Assembly: GCF_900107625.1 (NCBI RefSeq)
Contig: NZ_FNQK01000022.1
Span: forward strand, 1 to 53,239
Length of the DNA: 53,239 nt
Source of the DNA: Bizionia paragorgiae
GTDB taxonomy: Bacteria > Bacteroidota > Bacteroidia > Flavobacteriales > Flavobacteriaceae
Direction of reading: 5' to 3'
Each line of letters starts with the position of its first letter. Positions within the stretch are counted from its first letter, which is position 1. Of this stretch, positions 41,737 to 49,961 are shown one piece after another. A program made the position numbers and the translations under genes. The notes under the pieces were generated by a model. That model made no database searches. It saw only the letters and a list, made by a program, of their open reading frames with translations, and had not been told where the DNA came from.

Positions 41737-43263
41737 TTACGACTTTCCTTGTTGGTTTAGAGCTATTAAATTATCTATAAATTGGCGGGAATTCGATAAT
41801 CGCGGTATTTTATGCTGTCCGCCAAGTTTATTATTTTCTTTGAGCCAATCATAAAACAAATGGGGTCTTGCAATGTTTATTTTTGGCTTGTTTAACGTCA
41901 TATTATTGTAGCGTTTTGCTTCATAATCGGAGTTTAAAGCTTTCAACGCATTGTCGAATAGTTCGTTAAAGTAATTAATGTCTTTTGGGGGTGTTTTAAA
42001 CTCTATCATCCACTCGTGGGCACCTTTTTCCTTGCCTTCCATAAAAATTGGTGCTCCTGTATAGTCAATTATTTCAGCAAATGTTTTTTTGCAAACCCGT
42101 TTCAAAGCTTCTTCGGCATTTTCTATAATGAGTTCTTCTCCAAAGACATTGATGTGATGTTTTGTTCTACCAGTTACTTTTATTCTGTAAGGGCTTACCG
42201 ATGTAAACCGTACAGTATCTCCAATATTATAGCGCCATAAACCGGCATTGGTGGTGATAATTACCGCATAGTTTTTTCCTTGTTCTACCTCACTTAAAGG
42301 AATAATTTTTTCTTCAGGCGTCCCGTAAGTATCCATAGGGATAAACTCGTAGAAAATGCCGTAATCCAACATTAATAAGAGTTCACTTGAACTGTTGCGA
42401 TCCTGAATAGCGAAAAATCCTTCCGAGGCATTATAAATTTCATAATATCTAAACTCCTTTCGAGGTAGGAGTTTTTTATACTGCTCTACATAAGGATTAA
42501 AGCTAACACCACCATGAAAATAGACTTCAAGGTTTGGCCAGATGTCTAATATAGAATCCTTGTTACTGTGTTCTAAAACATTATTAAGTAAAACCAACAT
42601 CCAAGAAGGAACACCCGCAAGACTCGTCACATTTTCGTTGGTCGTTTCGTTAACTATAGCAGCCATCTTCGTTTCCCATTCACTAAGTAGCGATACTTTA
42701 CTACTGGGTGTGCTGCTATATTCGGCCCAAAAGGGCATGTTGTCGATTAATATTGCGCTTAAATCACCAAATGCCGTTCCGTTTTCTTTATACAATTCCT
42801 TGCTACCTCCAAGACGTAAACTCTTTCCTGTAAACAGTTGCGAATCTTCGTTATTGTTTAAATACATACATAGCAAATCTTTACTAGCGGCGTAATGGCA
42901 GTCTTCTAAAGATTCTGAGCTTACGGGTATAAACTTGCTTTTTGCATTTGTGGTTCCACTAGATTTTGCAAACCACTTTATTGGGCTTGGCCAAAAAATA
43001 TTGTGCTCACCTTGTCTAGCGCGCTCAATATTATGCTGATAGCCTTCGTAGTTAGAAATAGGAACACGGTTAGCAAACTCGGAATAGGTTTTAATAGATT
43101 CAAAACCGTGTTGTTTACCAATCTCGGTGTCTTTTGCTGTCTGTAACAAACTAAAAAGTAGTTCGTTTTGAACTTCATTAGGATACTTTAAAAAGAGTTC
43201 GATTTGGTGAAAACGTTTTTTTAAAAACCAGGAAGCAATAGAATTTACTAAGGGGATTGGCAT
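41737..43263 (-). CDS. GH3-family acyl-acid amido synthetase-like protein
   Basis: The 508-residue protein belongs to the GH3 family of ANL-type adenylating enzymes, named from plant auxin-response genes. It has the ATP-binding motif SSGTTNAKSKFIPVS, YNASEGFFAIQD, and LWRYNIGDTVRF before the C-terminal lid. In plants these enzymes join amino acids to hormones; in Bacteroidota the substrate is unknown, although homologues are widespread. It is a single gene, convergent with clpX and divergent from the DUF2797 gene. Confidence 0.88.
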   Translation of the reverse strand: MPIPLVNSIASWFLKKRFHQIELFLKYPNEVQNELLFSLLQTAKDTEIGKQHGFESIKTYSEFANRVPISNYEGYQHNIERARQGEHNIFWPSPIKWFAKSSGTTNAKSKFIPVSSESLEDCHYAASKDLLCMYLNNNEDSQLFTGKSLRLGGSKELYKENGTAFGDLSAILIDNMPFWAEYSSTPSSKVSLLSEWETKMAAIVNETTNENVTSLAGVPSWMLVLLNNVLEHSNKDSILDIWPNLEVYFHGGVSFNPYVEQYKKLLPRKEFRYYEIYNASEGFFAIQDRNSSSELLLMLDYGIFYEFIPMDTYGTPEEKIIPLSEVEQGKNYAVIITTNAGLWRYNIGDTVRFTSVSPYRIKVTGRTKHHINVFGEELIIENAEEALKRVCKKTFAEIIDYTGAPIFMEGKEKGAHEWMIEFKTPPKDINYFNELFDNALKALNSDYEAKRYNNMTLNKPKINIARPHLFYDWLKENNKLGGQHKIPRLSNSRQFIDNLIALNQQGKS

Positions 43264-43305
43264 ATTTTTAAGTATATTTAAGCTCTAAAAATAATACTTT
43301 TTTTT

Positions 43306-44100
43306 ATGACCTACCACGGTGTCCTCAGAAAAATGGAAACTGAATTTGCGAAGCCTGTTCAATATTATTTGGTTTTCGAAAACGATTTTATAAACTTTAA
43401 TCAGCTGCTTAATAAAACGATTCAAATTGAGTTTGTTAAACACGAATGTTTAAACTGCCATCTCGATAAACCAATTTACCGACAAGGGTTTTGTAAAAGT
43501 TGTTTTTTCGATATTCCTCAGGCTGCAGATTGGATTATGAAACCAGAATTAAGTACAGCGCATTTGGATCAAGAAGACCGCGACTTAGAGTACGAAAAAA
43601 AAGTGCAGCTAAAACCACACATTGTATACTTAGCGAACTCTAGTAATGTAAAAGTTGGGGTAACGCGTAAAACACAAGTGCCTACACGTTGGATAGATCA
43701 AGGTGCTCATGAAGCTATTGAGATCGTAGAGGTTCCAAATCGTTATTTGGCAGGAATTACCGAGGTCGCACTAAAAGATCATGTCGCAGATAAAACCAAT
43801 TGGCGTAAAATGCTAAAGAATGATGTGGACGATGAAAATTTAGTCACTTGGCGTGAAAAACTGAAAGCGTTTATTCCGGAAGAAGCTTTGGATTTTTATA
43901 TTGAAACGAATACAGAAACGGAAATAGAATTTCCTGTTCTGCGCTACCCTATAAAACCTAAAAGTTTAAATATTGAAAAACAACAACGCTATCAAGGTGT
44001 GCTTAAAGGAATAAAAGGACAGTATCTTATATTTGAAGATGATACCGTTTTTAATATCCGTAGTAATGAAGGCATAGTTGTAAATATTTCAGTTATATAA
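43306..44100 (+). CDS. DUF2797 protein
   Basis: The 264-residue protein matches the DUF2797 family closely. It has a zinc-binding pair CLNC...CKSC (about residues 45-67), the conserved DWIMKPELSTAHLDQEDRDLEYEK, split here across residues 75-98, and a GIY-YIG-like core HIVYLANSSNVKVGVTRK with TRWIDQGAHEA. The GIY-YIG resemblance suggests nuclease ancestry, but no activity is known. The start at 43306 is preceded by a run of eight T. Confidence 0.87.
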   Translation: MTYHGVLRKMETEFAKPVQYYLVFENDFINFNQLLNKTIQIEFVKHECLNCHLDKPIYRQGFCKSCFFDIPQAADWIMKPELSTAHLDQEDRDLEYEKKVQLKPHIVYLANSSNVKVGVTRKTQVPTRWIDQGAHEAIEIVEVPNRYLAGITEVALKDHVADKTNWRKMLKNDVDDENLVTWREKLKAFIPEEALDFYIETNTETEIEFPVLRYPIKPKSLNIEKQQRYQGVLKGIKGQYLIFEDDTVFNIRSNEGIVVNISVI

Positions 44101-44103
44101 ACG

Positions 44104-44139
44104 AAAAAAACATCGTATTAAAAAATACGATGTTTTTTT
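44104..44139. terminator. Bidirectional terminator between DUF2797 gene and rpsU
   Basis: CATCGTATT (44111-44119) pairs perfectly with AATACGATG (44124-44132), with seven A before and seven T after. It can end both converging transcripts. Confidence 0.88.
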
Positions 44140-44164
44140 ATATATAATAAATATCAAAAAACGA

Positions 44165-44359
44165 TTATACGTTTTCCGCGTCTCTTAATGCTTGGATATA
44201 AGATGCTTTTTGAATCTTACGTCTGTTTTTTACAGAAGGCTTAGTAAAGAACTGGTTCTCTCTTAAGTTTTGCATTACCTTAATGTTTCTGTGTTTTCTT
44301 TTGTAACGTTTTAATGCACGTTCTATATTTTCTCCGTCTTTAATTTCAATTCTTAACAT
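44165..44359 (-). CDS. rpsU: 30S ribosomal protein S21
   Basis: S21 binds the 30S platform near the anti-Shine-Dalgarno end of 16S rRNA. The 64-residue protein is basic and has the family pattern IEIKDGENIERALKRYKRK and FFTKPSVKNRRKIQKASY. Its length fits the Bacteroidota form. In this phylum S21 has been linked to the low use of Shine-Dalgarno sequences, which fits the general lack of clear ribosome-binding sites in this window. It stands alone upstream of a terminator. Confidence 0.96.
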   Translation of the reverse strand: MLRIEIKDGENIERALKRYKRKHRNIKVMQNLRENQFFTKPSVKNRRKIQKASYIQALRDAENV

Positions 44360-44459
44360 ATGCGTAAATTATGTGAGTTCTTAAATTTAGGTTGCAAAGA
44401 TAAGCTTTACATTTTACTTCACATAATTTAGTGAAGTATTATTTTAATGTATTACTTAT

Positions 44460-47177
44460 TTAATTTACAGTGTCTTTCACTGTACTTTGCTCACTCTCTT
44501 GTTTTTTCTTTTTATTCTTACCAAAAAGATTTAATATATCTTTTACTGGATTTTGATTTGTCTTAGTCGTATCCTTAGTAGGAGATTGTCCCGAGCCGCT
44601 ATTGCCGCTTAGGATGTCTTTAATGGCATTTTTTATAGGGGCGTTGTTTTGCGTTGCTGTCGAGTCTTTTGTTGCTCCCGAATGATTACCCATCGCGTTC
44701 CCTATAATGTCTTTTATTTTATCTTCACCCGCACTAATCAGTTTTTGCTTTTCAATTTCTATTAGTTGTTGCGTTAAGTTTTTAACTCCACTTGTTAAAT
44801 CTGTACTTATTTTTGGTGTGCTAAAGGTACCATTTATACTGGCCGTAATTGGAATAGCTATTTTATTCACTTCATTATCATTAATTTTACCAATAAGTCT
44901 ATTGACTTCACTGCCTAAGTATTTTGCAGGAACATTAAATACGGCGTTGTAATTCATGATTTGATCAAATCCATGAGACCCTTCTACCGTAATACCAATG
45001 TCTTTGTAGTTTAGGTTAAAAGGTAAGATTTTTACGGTTCCATTTTCAAATGTCAAACTCGTTTGTAAATCTTTTAAATCCAACTGATCGACATCTATAA
45101 AGTTTAGAGCGCCGGTTAAAGCCGATAATATTTTTGCGTTTTGAGGCTCTACTTTTGTAGTTAGTAATTCTGCTAAAGCACCTCCAGAGATACTACTCAT
45201 AATCGGAGTGAAATCATCTCCTAAATCCCCAGATAAATTAATAGCACTATTTAACTTTCCTTGTAGCGCATTGGCAATAGGAGCGATGTTTTTTAATAGG
45301 TCTAATCCGTTAAAAGATTCTGAGATATCGAAATTTTTCATACCTAAATCCATATTAAATTTAGGGGTTTTGTTTCTCGTATCTATAGAGCCGTTCATGC
45401 TTAGGTTACCCTTAAAAACATCGGATGAAACATTGTTTAAAGTCGCTTGTTCATCTTGAAGCGTCAGTGAACCTTTAACATTCCTAAGGGTGATGTTATC
45501 ATAAACAACTGTTTTGGCATCAGCCGTTACATTGCAATCTAAAAAAGCTGGGATCTTTAGTGCGGTAGCTGGTTCTGTACTTTGATTTACCGGTTGGTCC
45601 GAACCTCCTTCAATCATAAAATCACTCACTACAAAATGATTAGACGTTACATTAAAGTTTCCTTTAAGTTTTTTATCACTTAATATAAATCCTAATAAGT
45701 TGTTTATGGTACCGGTAGCGTCTAAATCTGATTTCCCTGTTTTTGCCTTAAAATTATCTAGTGTGATAATTCCTGGTTTAAAATTAACTTCAGCTTTATA
45801 AATTTCTATCGGATTTACAATGTCTGCAGATGCAAATACGAAATCACTAAGCGCCACACGTCCTGTGTTTTTTATGCGATTGTAAGCATTAGTTTCGATT
45901 GCATTCATATCAAAATTGGTGGTCACATTAGCTTTTATAATTCCTTTTAAATCATTTTTTAATTCTATCGGGTAGGCTTTAGAAATGTTTTCAAGGTTTA
46001 GAACACCATCCAAATGGGCGTTAACTAACATGTTTTTCGTCAGGTTTTTTATACTTGCAGACGCTTTAAACACGTCTTCATCTATTTTAAAATTAAGCGT
46101 GTTAATATCTACATAAGTGTCATCAATATTACCTGAGGCGTTTAATATGGAAGCATCAATAATTATATTCTCTACGCGCTTTTGTAATTCCGGATATTTA
46201 AAAGAGGCATTGTTAGATGTGATTTTTATATCTAAAGTCGGAATGGTTGTTTCGGTCACCTGACCTTTTATTTTACCATTAATTTTAAAATTCCCTGTGG
46301 TTTGTACATCGCTAATGTTCTTAGAGTACGTTTCTGGAATCACAGCTAAGAAATCTTTAAAAGTAGAACCTGGATTCTCGAAGGTAATATCAATATTTTG
46401 ACCGTCCTCGATAAGTTGAACAAACCCTTGGAATTCTACGGGAAGGTTGTTTATAAGGGCTTTATTTTCTTTAAAAGTGTATTTGCTATTTTCTAAATCT
46501 AAATCAATTAAGGCGTCTAGTTTGACTTTGTTATTGCTTAAATACTCGGTGTCCTCATAACTAAATGTAACATTAGCTTCGGTATCGGTATCCAGTTCAG
46601 AAAGTGTTTCCGAAAACTGCCCTTTACCTGTATGGTTAAGCTCAGTAATGTGCATTCTAATATTCGATTCTTCATCTAAATACGTAAGTGCACTATTTTT
46701 AATACCATACGATTCTATGTCTAGAGTAAAGCTATTCTTAGAATCGTTAACCGTCGCGTTAGTAGAGTCTGTTGCGATCGCAATATCCCAGTTAACATCG
46801 CCATAACTGTTTGTCTTTAGTGTTAATAAGGCCTCGTTAATTTGTATAGCGTTAACTTTTATTGGGGCGTCATCTGCTTTTTTAAAGAGTTCTTTAATAG
46901 ACATATCAAAAGATAACGTCTTTACCGATGCCAATGTTTCTCCGTCAAAGGGTTTGAAATTAGTAATCACTAAATCATCGACTGTAACATTAGCTTGTGG
47001 AAAACTACTTAAGAAACTTAAGCTTACATCGCTAAATTCGACGTTTGCATTTACACTATTATTGACAAAGTTGCGTACCATGTCTTTTATTTGAGATTGG
47101 AATACAAAAGGAGCTGCTACTAAAAGCAAGACAATAATAAGTAGGGTAATTCCTGTTATTTTTAATATTTTTTTCAT
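44460..47177 (-). CDS. AsmA-like envelope protein
   Basis: The 905-residue protein has one N-terminal membrane anchor (about residues 4-27, ILKITGITLLIIVLLLVAAP) and an AsmA N-terminal-like region. A long repeated beta-rich stretch follows to about residue 830 (for example GVLNLENISKAYPIEL and KAKTGKSDLDATGTINNLLG). It ends in a low-complexity Lys/Ser/Asn-rich tail with GKNKKKKQESEQ. AsmA/TamB-like proteins are thought to bridge the membranes and carry lipids; the role here is inferred. The C-terminal tail is unusual. It stands between yhhQ and rpsU. Confidence 0.85.
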   Translation of the reverse strand: MKKILKITGITLLIIVLLLVAAPFVFQSQIKDMVRNFVNNSVNANVEFSDVSLSFLSSFPQANVTVDDLVITNFKPFDGETLASVKTLSFDMSIKELFKKADDAPIKVNAIQINEALLTLKTNSYGDVNWDIAIATDSTNATVNDSKNSFTLDIESYGIKNSALTYLDEESNIRMHITELNHTGKGQFSETLSELDTDTEANVTFSYEDTEYLSNNKVKLDALIDLDLENSKYTFKENKALINNLPVEFQGFVQLIEDGQNIDITFENPGSTFKDFLAVIPETYSKNISDVQTTGNFKINGKIKGQVTETTIPTLDIKITSNNASFKYPELQKRVENIIIDASILNASGNIDDTYVDINTLNFKIDEDVFKASASIKNLTKNMLVNAHLDGVLNLENISKAYPIELKNDLKGIIKANVTTNFDMNAIETNAYNRIKNTGRVALSDFVFASADIVNPIEIYKAEVNFKPGIITLDNFKAKTGKSDLDATGTINNLLGFILSDKKLKGNFNVTSNHFVVSDFMIEGGSDQPVNQSTEPATALKIPAFLDCNVTADAKTVVYDNITLRNVKGSLTLQDEQATLNNVSSDVFKGNLSMNGSIDTRNKTPKFNMDLGMKNFDISESFNGLDLLKNIAPIANALQGKLNSAINLSGDLGDDFTPIMSSISGGALAELLTTKVEPQNAKILSALTGALNFIDVDQLDLKDLQTSLTFENGTVKILPFNLNYKDIGITVEGSHGFDQIMNYNAVFNVPAKYLGSEVNRLIGKINDNEVNKIAIPITASINGTFSTPKISTDLTSGVKNLTQQLIEIEKQKLISAGEDKIKDIIGNAMGNHSGATKDSTATQNNAPIKNAIKDILSGNSGSGQSPTKDTTKTNQNPVKDILNLFGKNKKKKQESEQSTVKDTVN

Positions 47178-47258
47178 TGATAGGATATGGTTGTTATATT
47201 GAAAATATACGCAAAAATGAGGTATAAAGTGCTGATTTTACTCTATTTTAAGATAAAT

Positions 47259-47963
47259 TTATAATAAGGAGAGCTCTTCATTAACTTTTAAATTAAAACG
47301 CTTTCTAATCAGGTAAACCCCGAGGTATAAGAAAGGAGTGTCTAATGCGGCTACTAAGACTTTAAACAAAAATCCACTCACTAATAAGCCAGGAAAACTA
47401 CTCCATTCTAAAATGTTAAAAGACGACAATAAAAAGAGTACCGAAAAGGTGTCTATAAATTGAGAAAACCATGTCGAAAAATTATTTCTTAACCATAAAT
47501 GTTTTCCTTTTGTAAGCCGTTTCCAAAAATGAAAGATTTGAATGTCGATAAACTGTGCTAGTAGATACGCAGTCATACTAGCAAAAACAGCAATAACCGA
47601 ATTGCCAAAAACTTTACTAAATAAAGCGTCATTTACTGGTGAGTTTGTAATTGCTGGCACACTGTCCGCAACATAAATTATGAGTAATGAAAATAGCGAC
47701 GAAAAGATACCTGCAATCACAATTTGATTAGCGCGTTTTTTACCATAAATCTCGCTTACCAAATCGGTAATTAAAAAGGTGATAGGATAGGGTAAAACGC
47801 CGACCGATATTTCAAATAAACTGTACCCAAAAAATTCTACATTAAAAGGATACCAGTAAAAGAATTTCTGAAAGATTAAATTCGAAACTACGAGTGAAGT
47901 AATAAATAAAGCGCCTAAAAATAAATAAATACGTTGTGCAGCAAAGGTGTCTTTTATAGTCAT
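47259..47963 (-). CDS. Queuosine precursor transporter (YhhQ family)
   Basis: The 234-residue protein has about six membrane spans and the family signatures PFNVEFFGYSLFEISVGVLPYP and TDLVSEIYGKKRA, followed by DIQIFHFWKRLTKGKHLWLRNN, each seen in stretches under 20 residues. YhhQ imports preQ0/preQ1 for queuosine synthesis. It would feed QueA (15215-16264) in the same window, and no preQ0 synthesis genes are visible here. It lies upstream of folK-dNK on the opposite strand. Confidence 0.9.
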   Translation of the reverse strand: MTIKDTFAAQRIYLFLGALFITSLVVSNLIFQKFFYWYPFNVEFFGYSLFEISVGVLPYPITFLITDLVSEIYGKKRANQIVIAGIFSSLFSLLIIYVADSVPAITNSPVNDALFSKVFGNSVIAVFASMTAYLLAQFIDIQIFHFWKRLTKGKHLWLRNNFSTWFSQFIDTFSVLFLLSSFNILEWSSFPGLLVSGFLFKVLVAALDTPFLYLGVYLIRKRFNLKVNEELSLL

Positions 47964-48137
47964 TTTAATAAAAATAGAACGCGAATGTACAATTTATAGC
48001 TTCAAATTTAGAATTTTCAAGTCTATTGTAAAGTTAAATTCAAGTCTTTTAAGTGTTAAGCAATTGTCTGATTAATTAAAATTGAACTTGTGAATAAATA
48101 GTGAGTAAAAATTAAAACTTAACTATTTACTTTTGAC

Positions 48138-48145
48138 TATTTTTG
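48138..48145 (+). promoter_or_regulatory. Promoter -7 box of folK-dNK
   Basis: TATTTTTG matches the consensus; an alternative TACTTTTG lies at 48128-48135. Transcripts from the first would start near 48152, 3 bases before the ATG. This box overlaps the upstream TTG at 48143, which is therefore not the translation start. Confidence 0.6.
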
Positions 48146-48154
48146 CCGGTACTT

Positions 48155-49285
48155 ATGCTTCAATCACAAAAAAAGATTTACCTATCTATAGGCAGTAATA
48201 AAGGCGACAAATTAAAAAATTTGCAAAACGCCGTCGATGCTATTTATAAAACCATTGGTGTTGTAAAAACAATATCTAAAGTGTTTGAAACGCCTGCTTT
48301 GGGGTTTGAAGGTGATGTGTTTTATAATGCTTGTTTGCTTGTAGAGACTACATTAAAGCCCAATAAGGTGCTGCAAGAATTGTTGCAAATCGAGACAAAT
48401 CTAGGCCGTGTTAGGACCAAGTCGGGCGTGTACGAATCCCGTGTTATTGATTTAGATATTTTGTTTATTGAAGACGCAGTAATCGATACTAAAGCACTTC
48501 AAGTGCCTCACCCAGAACTGCAAAATAGGCGGTTTGTCTTAGAACCATTGGCGAGTATCGCAGGATCTGTAATGCACCCTGTGTTTCAAAAAGAGGTGTC
48601 TGCCTTGTTAGATGAATGTCCGGATTCTAGTCAACTAGAATCGATTAATATTTGGTTGAAAAACCCCAGTAAAAGGCATCAGTTTTCAAAATATAATTAT
48701 ATAGCTATAGAAGGTAATATTGGCGCGGGAAAAACAAGTTTATCGACTATGATTTCCAAAGATTATAATGCAAAACTTATTTTAGAGCGCTTTGCTGATA
48801 ATCCGTTTTTACCTAAATTTTATAAGGACGCACAGCGTTACGCCTTTACTTTGGAGATGTCATTTTTAGCCGATAGATATCAGCAAATAACCGACGACCT
48901 TTCGCAGCTTGACCTGTTTAAGGATTTTATTGTTAGTGATTATGATATTTATAAATCGCTGATATTTTCAAAAATTACCTTGCCAGAAGAGGAATTTAAA
49001 CTGTATCGTAAGCTTTTCTATTTAATGTATAAAGATATTGCAAAGCCTGAATTGTACGTGTATCTCTATCAAAATACAGAACGTTTAAAAGAGAATATTA
49101 AGAAGCGCGGGCGTAAATATGAACAGAATATTGCGGACGATTACTTAGAGAAAATTAATTCGGGTTATTTGGAGTTCTTAAAAAATCAAACCGAATTAAA
49201 TGTCAAAATTATTGATATCTCAGATCGTGATTTTATTAAGAACCGAGAGGATTATTTATTTATTCTAGATGAGATCTGTGAGTAG
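48155..49285 (+). CDS. folK: Fused HPPK (FolK) and deoxynucleoside kinase
   Basis: The 376-residue protein joins two enzymes. Residues about 5-160 are 6-hydroxymethyl-7,8-dihydropterin pyrophosphokinase (IYLSIGSNKGD, FYNACLLVET, SRVIDLDILF, VPHPELQNRRFVLEPL), a folate-synthesis enzyme. Residues about 178-376 are a deoxynucleoside kinase with P-loop GNIGAGKTS, LERFADNPFLPKFY, the lid-like KKRGRKYEQNI, and DISDRDF. Such a fusion has been described in Flavobacteria, where the kinase prefers deoxyadenosine. I take the ATG at 48155 as start. It is transcribed convergently with the TrmH-type gene, 3 bases away at its end. Confidence 0.93.
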   Translation: MLQSQKKIYLSIGSNKGDKLKNLQNAVDAIYKTIGVVKTISKVFETPALGFEGDVFYNACLLVETTLKPNKVLQELLQIETNLGRVRTKSGVYESRVIDLDILFIEDAVIDTKALQVPHPELQNRRFVLEPLASIAGSVMHPVFQKEVSALLDECPDSSQLESINIWLKNPSKRHQFSKYNYIAIEGNIGAGKTSLSTMISKDYNAKLILERFADNPFLPKFYKDAQRYAFTLEMSFLADRYQQITDDLSQLDLFKDFIVSDYDIYKSLIFSKITLPEEEFKLYRKLFYLMYKDIAKPELYVYLYQNTERLKENIKKRGRKYEQNIADDYLEKINSGYLEFLKNQTELNVKIIDISDRDFIKNREDYLFILDEICE

Positions 49286-49287
49286 AA

Positions 49288-49824
49288 TTAATTTGATGCC
49301 TTGAGTTTGCTAAACAGATCCCAAACAACAACACCACAGCTTACACTAATATTTAAAGAGTGCTTCGTCCCAAACTGCGGGATTTCGATAACATAATCGC
49401 TTGCATTAACTACATTTTGAGCTACGCCTTTTACTTCGTTCCCAAATATCAAAGCGTATTTTTTGTTCGGCTCAGGAGAAAAAGTGTCCAACATAGTAGC
49501 GTGTTCTGCTTGTTCGATACTACAAATGACAACGTCGTCAGCTTTTAGTTTGTTTACTAATTCTAAGGTGTTATTTACATATTCCCAGGCAACGGTATCT
49601 GTACTTCCTAAGGCTGTTTTATGAATGTCCTTATGAGGTGGGGTTGCCGTAATACCACATAAATAGATCTTTTCAACTAAAAAGGCATCACTTGTTCTAA
49701 AGACAGAGCCTATGTTATTAAGGCTTCGTATATTGTCTAAAATAATTATAAGTGGCGTTTTAGCTGCCGTTTTGAAATCGGAAACACTTAATCGGTCTAA
49801 TTCACTATTTTTTAATTTGCGCAT
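49288..49824 (-). CDS. TrmH/SpoU-family RNA 2'-O-methyltransferase
   Basis: The 178-residue protein has the SPOUT knot motifs: LDNIRSLNNIGSVFRTSDAF, FGNEVKGVAQ and IPQFGTKHSLNISVSCGVVVWDL. It uses SAM to methylate a ribose in tRNA or rRNA, but the target cannot be read. It is shorter than RlmB-type enzymes and lacks their N-terminal substrate domain. It converges with folK-dNK. Confidence 0.92.
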   Translation of the reverse strand: MRKLKNSELDRLSVSDFKTAAKTPLIIILDNIRSLNNIGSVFRTSDAFLVEKIYLCGITATPPHKDIHKTALGSTDTVAWEYVNNTLELVNKLKADDVVICSIEQAEHATMLDTFSPEPNKKYALIFGNEVKGVAQNVVNASDYVIEIPQFGTKHSLNISVSCGVVVWDLFSKLKASN

Positions 49825-49961
49825 AGGTCTATAATGATAATACCTTACTGTAATTTAGGTCTTTTGGTTTGTGAATAATTATAAATAACTTACTCGCCAT
49901 TGACTTCAAAAAAAATCAATATTTAGTTACATTAGCAAACTTACTTAAAAACCACAATCCA

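Noticed and set aside
42542-42895. 117-codon plus-strand frame
   Set aside because: Antisense to the conserved GH3-family gene.
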